From: Ciona intestinalis
Lineage: Eukaryota; Chordata; Ascidiacea; Phlebobranchia; Cionidae
Reading direction: 5' to 3'
NCBI RefSeq assembly: GCF_000224145.3
Contig: NW_004190502.1
Coordinates: 1-64,000 of the forward strand
Length of the DNA: 64,000 nt
This document shows, piece by piece, positions 12,101-24,300 of the stretch. The first letter of the stretch is position 1, and each line of letters opens with the position of its first letter. The position numbers were made by a program, and so were the translations under genes. Below the pieces are notes generated by a model, which saw nothing but the letters and a program-made list of their open reading frames with translations, did no database searches and was not told where the DNA came from.

Positions 12101-13937
12101 TCTGATTCAGATTCCAGATTCTTCCAATCGATCTGAACAATTAAAAAAACAATGAAAATTGTGAACCAATATGACGTCACAGTGCTTACCTTTGTTGTTA
12201 AGTTGTGTATTGTGACGTCACAAGAAACAAACACAGCGGTCGAAGCGTCGAAGTTGGGCGAAAGTGACGTAATCTTGCGACAATAGATCGAAGCAAGTGG
12301 ACGACCTACGTCATATATGACGTCACATTACTACACTACGTCATATACAGCGGATGAATATCTACCGTTTGAACATTTATTGGAACTCATTGTTTCAACA
12401 TCAACCCATGTTTGTGGGAAGTGAAGGATCTTATCATCGATTGTGACGTTTGCTTCGTCACAATAACCTGTGATGACGTCAATACAAAGTTGGTTGTGAT
12501 GACGAAAATGAAGTAATTACCTCTGCATGACGTCACACCGTCTCCATAGTAACCAGGCTTACACGTGCATTTGTACGAACCAATAGAATTCGAGCATTCG
12601 GCGTTGACGTGACATTTGGCGGGAAGCGTGGTGCATTCGTTCGAGACTGCAAGATACGTGACGTCACGGGGTGTTACGTCACGATGTATGACGTATAATC
12701 GACACGTACCTCCAGTTGTTGTGAATCTTTCATTGTCTTTTATTGATGACGTCGTTGGTTTCAAGGTTGATGACGTCGTTGGTTTCAAGGTTGATGACGT
12801 CGTTGGTTTCGAGGTTGATGACGTCGTTGGATTCAAGTTTGATGACGTCGTTGGTGCAAGACTTGATGATGTCATTAACTCCGAAGTAGTTGACGTCACT
12901 GGTATTGTTATCGAATCTGTTGATTTTTCCAAGTTAATTTTAAACAATATAGATTTATGACGTCATTATTACCCGGAAGCGCGTCACAATAGTTGACCCC
13001 GTCACCCTGGTAACCAACCGCGCATGCGCACGAGTACGAACCAATCGAATTCGAGCAATTGGCGTTCACGTGACATCTGGAGGGACGGGCCGAGCATTCA
13101 TCGAAATCTTATAAAATATATCACGTGATGTTGATGACGTCACATGTTGATGACGTCATGAGCTTACCTGAGCACGTGATACCACTGCCTATGTAACCCT
13201 GGTTACATTTACAGTAATGGTCGATGAGAAGGGAGAAGCAGGTAGCAAGAACGTCGCATGATGAGCATGAGGTGCCTGGTATGCAACAGTGGTTGGTATT
13301 AATATTATAGTAGGGTGGGGAAGATGGGACACCTTTTTCGTTCTATTTTCTCATCCCATTTGGTAGTAAACAAGGAACATTCAATGAATTATAAAACTGT
13401 ATCCTCACGGCTTCCAAAGACCGTTGTTAATTGTTTAAAATACGATCAGGATTTTTGGATATTATGTGTTAAAAGTGTCCCGTCTCCCCCCATTACTATT
13501 CTAATAATATATATATATATTTACCGTTATACCGTATGATTCTACCGATGGAATACGGTGGGTTTGTACATGACCACATGGGGTGTGGGTTAGTATTAGT
13601 AAGATATTTATAAGGGGTTGGTACTGGATGGGACATGAGTTTGGGAGGGAGGGAACTCCATTACTCCAACATACTAAACTGTAGTTAATGCATGGCTGGC
13701 ATAAAGGTGGGTAGGATGGTAACATCTGCTACGGTTGGGTAACATGTGTAATAATACATTAATAAGGCATAGGTTAGGTTAGGGGGTTAATAATAAATAC
13801 GTAGATATACTTTAGGGGGTTGATACACATATGTAGTTAATATAAAGATATCAAAGAGTTAATATAAAGATATCAAACAACGAACCTTCAACAACTTGTA
13901 CGATCATCAACACGAAGACCAAACAAACGAACCTCAT
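9149..13937 (-). CDS. Adhesion G protein-coupled receptor with EGF-like domains
   Basis: A cell-surface receptor with an autoproteolytic extracellular part and seven membrane spans. Exons read right to left: 13886-13937 signal peptide (MRFVCLVFVLMIVQVV); 13168-13275, 12973-13107 and 12521-12646 EGF-like (CHVNAECSNSIGSYKCTC in the last), interrupted by a Thr/Ser-rich exon 12710-12916; 12366-12467; about 12190-12306; about 11985-12128; about 11763-11940; about 11505-11708; about 11327-11443 (GAIN-like, VSDVTISNLSRPVTYTI); about 11125-11279 GPS site with CVYLDDNGDWSDVGLC and CQSNHLTSFS; about 10975-11078 TM1; 10709-10921 TM2-3 (HYVILVTWMWMVVY); about 10487-10646 TM4; about 10133-10284 TM5 (FLLPVGVCYVTCVILFIM); about 9738-9880 TM6-7; about 9276-9489; 9149-9219. 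The layout resembles the EMR/CD97 or latrophilin-related groups. Ligand unknown. Three MITE copies sit in introns. Confidence 0.85.
9580..9735 (-). mobile_element. MITE-like element, inverted
   Basis: Bounded by 'gtggggtaagatgg' and 'ccatcttacccc', with the internal order reversed relative to the copy at 6311 ('agagtcgtgatgatacag'). Intronic in the adhesion GPCR. Confidence 0.6.
9920..10047 (+). mobile_element. Decayed MITE-like element
   Basis: Shortened and diverged copy: 'ggtaggggtgacacgg' on the left and 'cccatcttaccccac' on the right with an internal loss. Intronic in the adhesion GPCR. Confidence 0.45.
12742..12880 (-). repeat. 24-bp coding tandem repeat, Thr/Ser mucin-like stalk
   Basis: About six units of 24 bases, each with a TGACGTC(G) core, translate on the minus strand as PTTSS followed by TLK, TSK or NLN. 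They lie between two EGF-like exons of the adhesion GPCR and make a stalk suited to O-glycosylation. The last unit reads tgatgtc instead of tgacgtc. Confidence 0.75.
13311..13498 (+). mobile_element. MITE-like element, near full length
   Basis: Begins 'tagggtggggaagatggg' and ends near 'gtcccgtctccccccatta'. The interior matches the 56856-57043 copy almost base for base. Intronic in the adhesion GPCR. Confidence 0.7.
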
Positions 13938-15310
13938 TATTTATAAATTTCCAATATTTAAGTTTCTGGAATAAAACGATTTTATTAAACGTCATAATTA
14001 ACGGACAAACCCTGCGCTATTATATTATTACGTCACTATTGCACCTATTGTCTGTAAATCTACCATTATGACATCACAATACACAACAACAATCAAATGA
14101 AATATATCCGAATGCATCTCATTATAAAGCAACAATGAGGTCTATATTTGATTATGACGTCACAATCCCACGCTTTTATAACAAGAGGGTGTTTGTAAAT
14201 ACATTGTGACGTCATAATGTGGTTTGTTATTGCAACAAACATGAACAAATATGGAAAATTATTTTCGGAACAAGACTTTATTTTCGTCTGTGACGTCACA
14301 AAATGGAGTACTATAATGCTTGTTACGTCACAGATACAAACAAACACTTTGAGATTATGAAATATTCGATAAATTTACATCCGCCAGACGGCGCGACTGA
14401 GCTACGAAATGTTCCGCTTGACTAACCACGCATGACGTAAGCACCGAGCTTCAATATTGACACAGTAGGTATTATCACGTCACAATAGACGTCGCGCACC
14501 AAACGATCAACTTCAAGATTTTAGAATAAAATATTTGTTTCACGATAATCAGGTTTATGACGTCAGTATCGTTCATATTGTTACCGTGTGTGACGTCATT
14601 ATGGAATAATGAAGGTTTAAGTTACGTAACAATGGGTATTGTAAGGTTTCCGGTTGGTTAGTTTTCGATTCGTCGAATTCGACTTCTCAGGTTACTTGAG
14701 GTCAAATAGAAGTCTGTTGTGATTTCACTGTTACGTGTATTAAGTGATTGTGACGTATCAGGGCTGATTGTTACGTGTTTTAGCTTTATTGTTACGTTAA
14801 AGTAACCGGTTTGTTTACCCCAAGTCAGTGTTCCCGAGTTTAATATTTATATTAAGTTTAATATGAGATGAATATTAAGTTGGCAACACTGCAGATGTGT
14901 CGCGAGTTATTTATGGCGCTGTGTTCGAATTAGTTATGACGTAACAATCAGAACAGTTGTCTATTAAACGATTGACGTAATAATGCCATGGACGCGCGAA
15001 CAACTGTCTGTTGATGTAAAAACGAAGCGACCGCGATTTTTTTTGTTTATTTGTCCATTGTTACGTGTTAGTTGTCATTGTTTAGAATTCTACAAACCCA
15101 AGTTTAAGAATCTGCTATTTGTCTTTGGATTATTACGTCATAGAGTGGATTATTACGTCATAGAGTGTTTGGGGAGAATGAGCATTGTGTATTAACAAGA
15201 AGGTAAGTGTGACGTAAGAATGGAATTTGTTGAAAATCGCGCCTTGGGCGTTGTGTGTAAATGTTTGGATTGTGACGTCATATTGAAGTATTGTTCGTTC
15301 CAGGTTAACA
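13938..15310. promoter_or_regulatory. Divergent intergenic region upstream of GPCR and integrin genes
   Basis: The GPCR start (13937 minus) and integrin start (15311 plus) face away across about 1.37 kb. TGACGTCA copies occur near 14155, 14205, 14291, 14557, 14590 and 15271. A 20-base segment is directly duplicated at 15131-15170. I see no convincing exon; the open stretch at 14983-15195 has no recognisable product. Confidence 0.5.
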
Positions 15311-18300
15311 ATGAATTGCATCCGATTGGTCGCGATTATTGTTGGGTTGGCTGTCTGTGATGTGATTGGTCAAAATCAAGGTAACTATGGTGATTGGTTA
15401 CGTCATAATGGATGTCACGGATCATTTGTTTCCCCGCCCGAGTGTTTCGCGGTTATCGCGACACTGCACTGTGACGTAACAACTTCTTTGATATAAAACA
15501 CGATAATCGCGATTATCATAGAAATATTATACTCGCTGTGGAACGATGTGGTTATGACGTCACACAGGGTGTTTGTGAACGAACAATAAAATTCGTTAAA
15601 TTTTAACTCAACCTATTGTTACGATCATAAACCTCTTGTTACGTCACTATAACCGTTTATTAAAATGGGATATTATACACGTCACAATTAAGTTGTTTTC
15701 AATAGTTACATCACAGTTCCTTTTGCATTGGTAAACCACGTGACGGGTTGTCGTCGCAACCACGGTCGAATAATCGCGCGGAATGTTCCTTGCTACTGTG
15801 ACGTCACAATAAAGGATCTGCAGAATCGGCAACTGTGACATCACAATAGAAAGAATTTAAACAATCTTACTTGTAGATGTTTGTGCTGTTGGATCTGGAT
15901 GGTCGTACTCGTCATCGTATACGTCATCATCGTCATCGTTTGCTACGTCATCATCGTCGTCATCATCGTCTACGTCATCGTCTGTATGCGTGCAAGCGAA
16001 GGTTCCAGAAGATTGCATCAAGGTCAATCCAAACTGCCAATGGTGTGCACAGGAGGTTAGTGACGTATGTATTGATGACGTCATCGTGACGTATTGGGCC
16101 AAAGCACGCTTAGTATTGAATTACGTCACCGCCGAAATATTTACAACGCCCCAGGCACCGTTTTCGGATTATTCGTAAACAATCGACTTTAGCTAAACCT
16201 CGATCGCGTTTGACGCCGTATTATGACGTCACACACACAAACAAACGTTAATCGCGGTGATTATCCATCCGTGACTCACTGTTTCATAAAAATCATATAA
16301 ATTATCTGATGTTCATCCAACCGTAAAATGTCAAAGCGGTTTATGACGTCACAACCAAAATAGAAATACCAGCGCTCGCGGTTTGCGCCGAAACACCAAC
16401 TACATTCCTCCAATATTCATCCGCAGGACTTCAGCGGACAGCGTTGCAACATCCAGCCGATCCTAGAGGAGCAAGGATGTTCGGATCTTCAGATCATCGA
16501 GTCATCCGTTGCCATGGATGCCGCAAACGAAGCGAATCGGTTCGATCATCAAAGCGCTAGCGTGAGTGTTACGTCATTGTGTCGTGACGTCGTAATGTAA
16601 CGACGTCATTATGTCATGACGTCAACAAATCTGTATTTATTAGATTTGTAGTTTATTGTATTCTTTTTTTATTACTTTCGTGACGTCATAGTATCATGAC
16701 GTCACCGCATATTAACTTGTACCAACATTCGACAGGCGCGCATAAGGGTCGGTGGGAACGTGAACATTAACTTCCGCATCCGGGAACCGATGGTTTACCC
16801 CGTTGATTTTTACTACTTGATGGATGTCAGTTACAGCATGTTGGATGATTTGAAATCGGTGCAAACATTGGCGCAACAACTCGGTAGGTGGCGTGTGTGA
16901 GCATGAGTGACGTAGTAACCCTCTATCCCCTCTAGTGGCGACGCTGCAGGAGCTGACACAAGGTGGAACAGGGAGCGTGAAACTTGGGTTCGGCAAGTTT
17001 GTGGATAAAGTTCAAAGCCCGATGACACAGATGACTCCTTATAAGTAAGTACTGTGCGTTGTAGGCTCGTACACGCTTTTTACCCCGTATAAAACTTGTT
17101 GGGCGATTGTTTTTAAATATGGCTGATAATTCGAACAACCCATGAGTGTTACGTATGTGATGACGTAATTTAATGACGTCATTATACAGATTACAACATC
17201 CATACGGGAGTTCAACCGACGCCCCTTTCCTGTTCCGCAACGTCATCGATCTGACGTCAGACGTAGATAAGTTTGAACAAGTGCTGAGTAAGCAAAACGT
17301 GTCGGGGAATCTAGATCCGCCAGAGGGCGCGCTTGACGCAATGTTACAGGTATCTATGTTGGGTTTAGCAGCAATTTATTTGATATTTTTACTCAAGTAG
17401 TTTTTACCAGGTTTTAACGATTGTCGTTATTAGTTACGTCACAAAGTATATTATTAGGTGGTGAAATGCAAGGAGTTGATTGGCTGGCGTGGTGATGCGC
17501 TTCGATTACTGATGGTGGCGACTGAATCGGCTTTCCACTTCGCTGGGGATGGTTCGGGATATTTGGCTGGTATATCAAGGGCTAATGATGGGAGGTGTCA
17601 TACAGGGGGGGATGGGATGTAAGTAGGTGTGACGTCATAGTGCATGACGTCACATGGTGTGTTACGTAATGACTGATGACGTATACATTAGATACGTTGG
17701 AGCTGAAGAGCAAGATTACCCAACAGTGAACCAAGTAGTGAGAGCTGTTGAAGAAAACTCCATTACCCCAATATTCGCCATCGGGAAGACGTATGCTGAT
17801 ATGTACAAGGTAGGGGTGTTGTATCACCCAGGGGTGTTGTATGTTGTATCACCCAGGGGTGTTGTGTGTTGTATCACCCAGGGGTGTTGTGTGTTGTATC
17901 ACCCAGGGGTGTTGTATGTTGTATCACCCAGGGGTGTTGTGTGTTGTATCACCCAGGGGTGTTGTGTGTTGTATCACCCAGGGGTGTTGTGTATATGTTG
18001 TATCACCCAGGGGTGTTGTGTGTTGTATCACCCAGGGGTGTTGTGTGTTGTATCACCCAGGGGTGTTGTGTGTTGTATCACCCAGGGGTGTTGTGTGTTG
18101 TATCACCCAGGGGTGTTGTGTGTTGTATCACCCAGGGGTGTTGTGTGTTGTATCACCCAGGGGTGTTGTGTGTTGTATCACCCAGGGGTGTTGTGTGTTG
18201 TATCACCCAGGGGTGTTGTGTATATGTTGTATCACCCAGGGGTGTTGTGTGTTGTATCACCCAGGGGTGTTGTGTGTTGTATCACCCAGGGGTGTTGTGT

Positions 18301-21300
18301 GTTGTATCACCCAGGGGTGTTGTGTATATGTTGTATCACCCAGGGGTGTTGTGTGTTGTATCACCCAGGGGTGTTGTGTGTTGTATCACCCAGGGGTGTT
18401 GTGTGTTGTATCACCCAGGGGTGTTGTGTGTTGTATCACCCAGGGGTGTTGTGTGTTGTATCACCCAGGGGTGTTGTGTGTTGTATCACCCAGGGGTGTT
18501 GTGTGTTGTATCACCCAGGGGTGTTGTGTGTTGTATCACCCAGGGGTGTTGTGTATATGTTGTATCACCCAGGGGTGTTGTGTGTTGTATCACCCAGGGG
18601 TGTTGTGTGTTGTATCACCCAGGGGTGTTGTGTGTTGTATCACCCAGGGGTGTTGTGTGTTGTATCACCCAGGGGTGTTGTGTATATACATGTTCTATTC
18701 CATACATCTACAGTATGTATCAGAAGATGTGTTCCGTGGTTCAACATGGGGAATATTGAAGAAAGATTCGAGCAACGTCGTAGATCTAGTTAGAAGGGCT
18801 TATCTTGATATCACGGGTATGTATACATTATATATGGTGTGTGACATCATCATCATGTTTGTGACGTAGGTAAGCAAGAGATTGTGACGTCAAACCCCGA
18901 TGATTCGGTGTTGTGTCCTTGGTATCACGTGACACGGCCAGGTGGCGCTATGGAGCAACTTTCGGTTGATGGAACTTTGGTGGGGGGGTTGGAGTCCGGT
19001 AGTAAGGTACGTCATCATCACGTCATCGTGTATACGTCATAACCCCATCCGCACCAGGTTTATTACAACATGTCATTGTACGCGAATCGAGGAGCTTGCG
19101 CTGGTGCTACGTCATGTCCGGTTGGTGACGTCATAGTAAAGACGCGGCAATATGATGATAAGTTGACAATAGCGACATCTGTGGTGAGCGCTTTCGGATG
19201 CGCGGCTACCGTCATCGTAAGTATCTATGACGTCATAGTAACGATGATGACGTCACACAGGTATATTATTACAGGTGAACAGTCCATCTTGTAGCGGTAA
19301 CGGCAACTTCTCGTGCGGAATATGTCGTTGTCTCCCCGCATGGGGTGGGAGCAGTTGTAGTATCCCCGTGGAAGGGAAGATCGGGTGTCTACCGCTAGAT
19401 GGCGGTGCTAAGTGCTCGGGTGAGTGATGACGTCATGTTGGGTGACGTCACGATCTAATAAATAACGTCATAGGTCGTGGTAAATGCTTGAACAATCGTT
19501 GTCAATGCGACCCCGGGTATCGACATGGGAAGTCGAAGATCTTCGGTGATTTCTGTGAATGCGATGAATGTCCTGTGAGGGCGGGGCTGGTTTGCTCTGG
19601 GAATGGACGGTATGTGATGTCATGATGACGTCATGTGTGTGACGTAACCCATGTTTTCCAGAGCGGTAACGGGCACCGGTTGTTCTTGCGATTGCGTTTG
19701 CGACGCTGGTTGGGAAGGATCCGACTGCGCATGCGCGTCAAACACAACCACCTGTATGGGGCTTGGGGGTGAAATTTGTTCCGGGTTCGGACAATGCGTT
19801 TGTGGGGCGTGTGTTTGTGACGTCACATCCGGCTACAGTGGACCGACGTGCAGCGATTGTGTGCAGGTATTATTGGTATTATTACGTCACAATGGGGTAT
19901 TATACCAATATATTATAGAATTGTCCATCGTGTGCTGCGTTCAAGGATTGCATCCAGTGCACGATGCACCAATCAGGAGCGTTGGCTGATTCTTGCGTCA
20001 CAAGTTGTAATGATGAGGTCATAGAGGTGGGAAAGAACTCAATGAAAGAAGGTTTGTTACGTCATTTGGACATAATGACATCACTAACACTATGACGTCA
20101 CAGAGGACATCGACGAGGCATCGGGTGAAGTATTATGCGCAGCCCTGGACAAAATCGATAACTGCAAGTTTTATTATTCATACAAACCCAGCGGGAGTGG
20201 GATGGTGTTCAAAGCCGAGGTGGAGAAACGTAAGTATGACGTCATCATGTATATGACGTCATCACTAATGACGTGTTACAGGTTGCAAACCGGAATATTC
20301 GTTGTTGATAATATTATGGTGTATCTTGTTGTTCCTATTGATCGGTTTGATTCTATTGTGTTGTTGGAGGTGTTGTGTTTACGTCATCGATAAGGAGGAA
20401 TCGAAGAATTACAAACTCAGCAATATCGCTATGATGACGTCACCAGCACTGATTCCATTGTTACCGGCTATGGGGGCAGGTGGGTTCATGACGTAGGGGG
20501 TGTGACCTAAGTGATATGACGTAGTAACGATGACGTATGATAGGGAGTGTGATCGAATTCATCAAGTCTAAGTACATGGCGCGTAAAAGTGCTCGCATGG
20601 TTGTCATCCCCGTCAGGCGGTCGTTCTTCAACGGATCCACATCCGTCAGGTGGCGCACGTACGCCGGTTCATCGATGGACGATGATTATGAGGTTTTGAG
20701 TCAAGGAGAAGAAGGGACGCTTGCGAGGAAGGGGCGCGCCGAGAGGTATATATGACGTAAATATGACGTGTGGGTGACGTAGGGTGTGACCCTTCTCTTC
20801 GTTGTTTAAACTCATTTGATCTTCTTTACTGTATTTAAATAACATCAATGTTATGAGAGGTGACGTATCTATGACGTATGTATGACGTAGGGTGGTGGTC
20901 CACGGTAAGAACGGAGATTCAACGATCGAAGTCGAACCACTTCTTTGTGACGAAAGAGGAGCAGGTATGACGTCATAGTGGGTGATTGTTACACGTTGAT
21001 TGTTGTTGATTGTTACAGGACAAAACGGGCAACACACCGAAGCCTCAACGATGAGATTCGAATCCGAGACCCTCCCGTTGATAGAGAAGCTTAACTGGGG
21101 CGATGGGGAGATCACGTGGGTGGTGACGTCATATGGTGACGTCACGATGACGTATACTAACATTGTGTCACAGGTTCAGGGACGACGAAGAGTTTTCTAG
21201 CATAGAAATCCCATTAATGCACGACTTCAGTGGGAGGGAGGTTTTGTTCTGGGTCGAATTATTCGGGGAGGAAAAGGGGGTGGCCCTGGGGTTGAGGAGG

Positions 21301-24300
21301 ACAAAGGTTATTGTTATCAAGGATGAAGGTGGGTGTGATGTCATTGTGGCGTCATGATGGTGACGTCATTTCGGCTAAGGAGCTAATTCTCTTCTCTTCG
21401 TTGTTTCAATTAATCTTCGCTATCATCACGATATCCCATGTTTCCCCATGCTAACATAATATTCCCCTAGAATCCGGCATCCTCGGTTTCCCGAAGCCGA
21501 ACTTTGTGTTCAAGGAAAACGATGGATTTGCTATCGTTCCGGTTCATCGCACAGTGGGCATGGATGGTCACGTGGGTGTGACGTGGTACACACGTGACAT
21601 CACTGGTATCAATGGAAAGCATTACGTAGGCGGTCGTGGCGTCATCGAGTTTGGTGACGGAGAGGTGACGTCATAATATATTTGTTAGTGTGACGTCATA
21701 ATGTACATTTATTATCAGGTTATCAAACAAGTACAAGTAGCTTTGATCCCCGACATCATTTATGACGAAACAGAGAAAGCGTTCAATATCATGTTGGAGG
21801 ATCCGACAGGTGGCGCTACAGTGGATTTGGATCACTGCATGGTGTCGCTGTTGAGCGATGAAGAATGCGCGTTGGTTCAATTTCCTAAAGATGCTTATCC
21901 TTTTATGGGTGAGGGTGATGTTGTTTACCAGCCATATTTTTATTCAACGCCTTTAATGAGTAGCTACAACTCGTTGTGTGTTAACGAATGGCGTTACGCT
22001 ACATTCCTGTTATTATGTCTCGTGTTATGCGCTTATTCCAACACCTCATACGTCATACATACGTCACATCCCCCAGAAAACTGTGGATTGGCGGAAGTTG
22101 TGGTAATGCGAACCAGAAGTACCAAGGGGGTTTCCCAAGTGACGTGGCGAACCGAGGACGATACCGCTGTAGCCGGGAAGGATTACGTAGCTTCCGGTGT
22201 AAGTATTATCACGTCATCGTTGTGACGTCAATATTGTGACTTCATCATTCAACACAATCGCTTATGACGTAACTATCACAGGGCATTGTTACGTTCGCTA
22301 ACGCGGCGACGGAAGCCCACGTCACAATCCCTATTATCGACAACGACGTTTATGACGACACAGGACGAGCATTCCGCGTCATCTTATCCGATCCAAGCGA
22401 AGGAACGAAACTTTCAAACAATGTTGCGACTATATCTATTATAGAAGATGACGGTATGTTCGTGTGACGTAGTTGGTGACGTCATTGATGTGACGTAGTT
22501 AATTATGACGGTAAATGTTAATAACGTAATTATGACGTCACAGAGCCAGGAATGTTCGAGTTCACAAAGACGAGATTAGTGATGCGTTCGAAGGATACGC
22601 TTGGTCGGTTATCCGTCATAAGGTCGTTGGGGTCGGACGGGATCATCGGGGTGAAATGGGGGGTGAGGGCCGTGGATGGGGGTCAACTACCACCAGGTAA
22701 CGTTATTGTGTGTTAACCTGGGGCTGGGGTAAAGTGGGTGGTTGATTTGTAACCAGAAGGTTGATGATTCAAGGCTTGGCGCTGCTACCATTGTGAGCGT
22801 ATGTGTTCTTTGGAAAGACACTTATGTTATAACGACTGTCGTTGCCCCAAAACACAAAAATAAACAAGTTACAATCATTCATACCATCAACCCTCTTTAC
22901 AGATGTTGTTGGTATGGGGGGTTGGTTGGAGTTCCAACACCAAGAGATCGATCGTCACCTCCCGGTTGATCTTACCGCATCCAGATCGTGTGAGATGATT
23001 AAGTTCATGATAATATTGGAAGAAGTGACCGGAGGCGGAAGGTTGGGGTCGAAGAAGGAAGCAGAAGTTACGATATTCGCTGAGGAAGGTGGGTTGGTGG
23101 GGGTGTGGGGTTATGGGGTGGGGGGGGGGGAGGGTATAAACACATAATTGTGTCGGCCAGATGTTGGTACAATTGGGTATTGGAGTAATATTTTATAATA
23201 ACTGTTTCATGTTGATTTGATATAATGTTTGTTTGGGTATAACTTGTTGTAACAAGAGTGCCAGTATTGATGAGTTAGAAATTCATGTTTAATATAAACC
23301 CCTGTGTTCCAACAACATCTTGGTTATTATTCAGATTTCGGCACGGTCAGTTTCGTACAATCCCAGTTTGAAGTTCCCGCGACCACGGGCATGGCTACGT
23401 TACTCGTATCAAGGAAGGGAGGAATTAATAATTCCGCGTTCGTTATCTGTGAAACAACCGACCAATCAGCGATCAGTGGGAGCCATTATAGGGGTGAGTG
23501 GTGTTTATTAAAGTAGTTTTCACCCCTAACGTGTTTTAACTAATATGGTTTTGTTGCTAATTTCCTTCCCTTGTTAAATTGATCATCCCAACGTATTCAA
23601 GGAAATAAATAACAATTATTGATAATTAAATATAGAAAGCAAAGAGATTTTTGAGATAGATACCAAAACTTGTTTTTAACGTTTGTCATTGTGCTGCAAA
23701 TTCTTCATTACTCCCATTAACATCACGTTACCACTAGGGGGAACCATCAGCGTTGTGTTCGACGTTGACGAGACAGTGAAAGAAGTCGGAATCCCCGTCT
23801 ACAACGACCCCAACCATAAAGGTCAATTATTCTTTGGGGTCGCGCTGAGGTCAACACCGGGGGGGCCAAAGATCGGGGACCCGTCGACGGCAGTTGTTGC
23901 GATCACTTGTATCCCAATGAGTGAGTTGTTGTTGTTCTATCATTGATGGGGTACAATACAAAACTGTAACACTGGTCGTAACACTGGTCGTATGAATTAT
24001 ATATATACTGGGTTGTTGGGGAAATTTAGCCTCAGTTTGTCAACAAGGCTTTACCCATATATAGAATTCAAGTTTCATTATTGTGTAAAAGTTACACTGA
24101 ACGTTGTACTATGTACACCCTGTATGTTGGGGTGGTGGGTCAACTATGGCTTAAACCCTGGTTTTAAACCCCCCACCCCCACTAAAAGGACCTCACTCAT
24201 ATAAAGCTACCATTATTACACGATTATGACATCATAACCATCTATTTATAGCCCCGGTCCTCCACGCTGGCTTTTCACCACCGGGGGCGTGCACGGTCGA

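Larger units (their letters stand above)
571..22560. repeat. Field of intact TGACGTCA palindromes
   Basis: Counting by eye I find of the order of 70-90 exact TGACGTCA octamers here, in introns, intergenic DNA and exons, plus many TGACGTAA and TTACGTCA variants. With the local base composition about one copy would be expected by chance in the whole window. Frequent extended forms are TATGACGTCATAA and GTGACGTCACA. The sites are not arranged as one element with fixed flanks. Confidence 0.85.

Noticed and set aside
12616..12960. Plus-strand frame with repeated DDVVGFKV
   Set aside because: It is the antisense of the Thr/Ser stalk and EGF exons of the adhesion GPCR, whose minus-strand exons join in phase.
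15877..16102. Asp-rich minus-strand and His/Arg-rich plus-strand frames
   Set aside because: Both come from a cgtcat simple repeat in the integrin intron just before the PSI exon.
17811..18692. CRISPR-like array of direct repeats
   Set aside because: The units are head-to-tail with no unique spacers and lie in an animal intron; this is a minisatellite.
17654..18869. Three overlapping long forward reading frames (about 300-380 residues) with Cys/Val/Gly-rich repeats
   Set aside because: They are translations of the 25-base minisatellite, which lacks stops in every frame. Only the part before 17809 is a real integrin exon.
20479..20544. Two separate genes: a short integrin followed by an independent Calx-beta gene
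   Set aside because: The membrane exon has a good donor in phase 1 with no nearby stop before it, the next exon accepts in phase 1, and the intron is only 64 bases, leaving no promoter or poly(A) site. Transcript data could still overturn this.
571..22560. TGACGTCA sites as a dense set of functional CREB/ATF promoter elements
   Set aside because: The copies are spread evenly through introns and coding DNA of unrelated genes instead of clustering at start sites, so ordinary promoter function cannot explain most of them.
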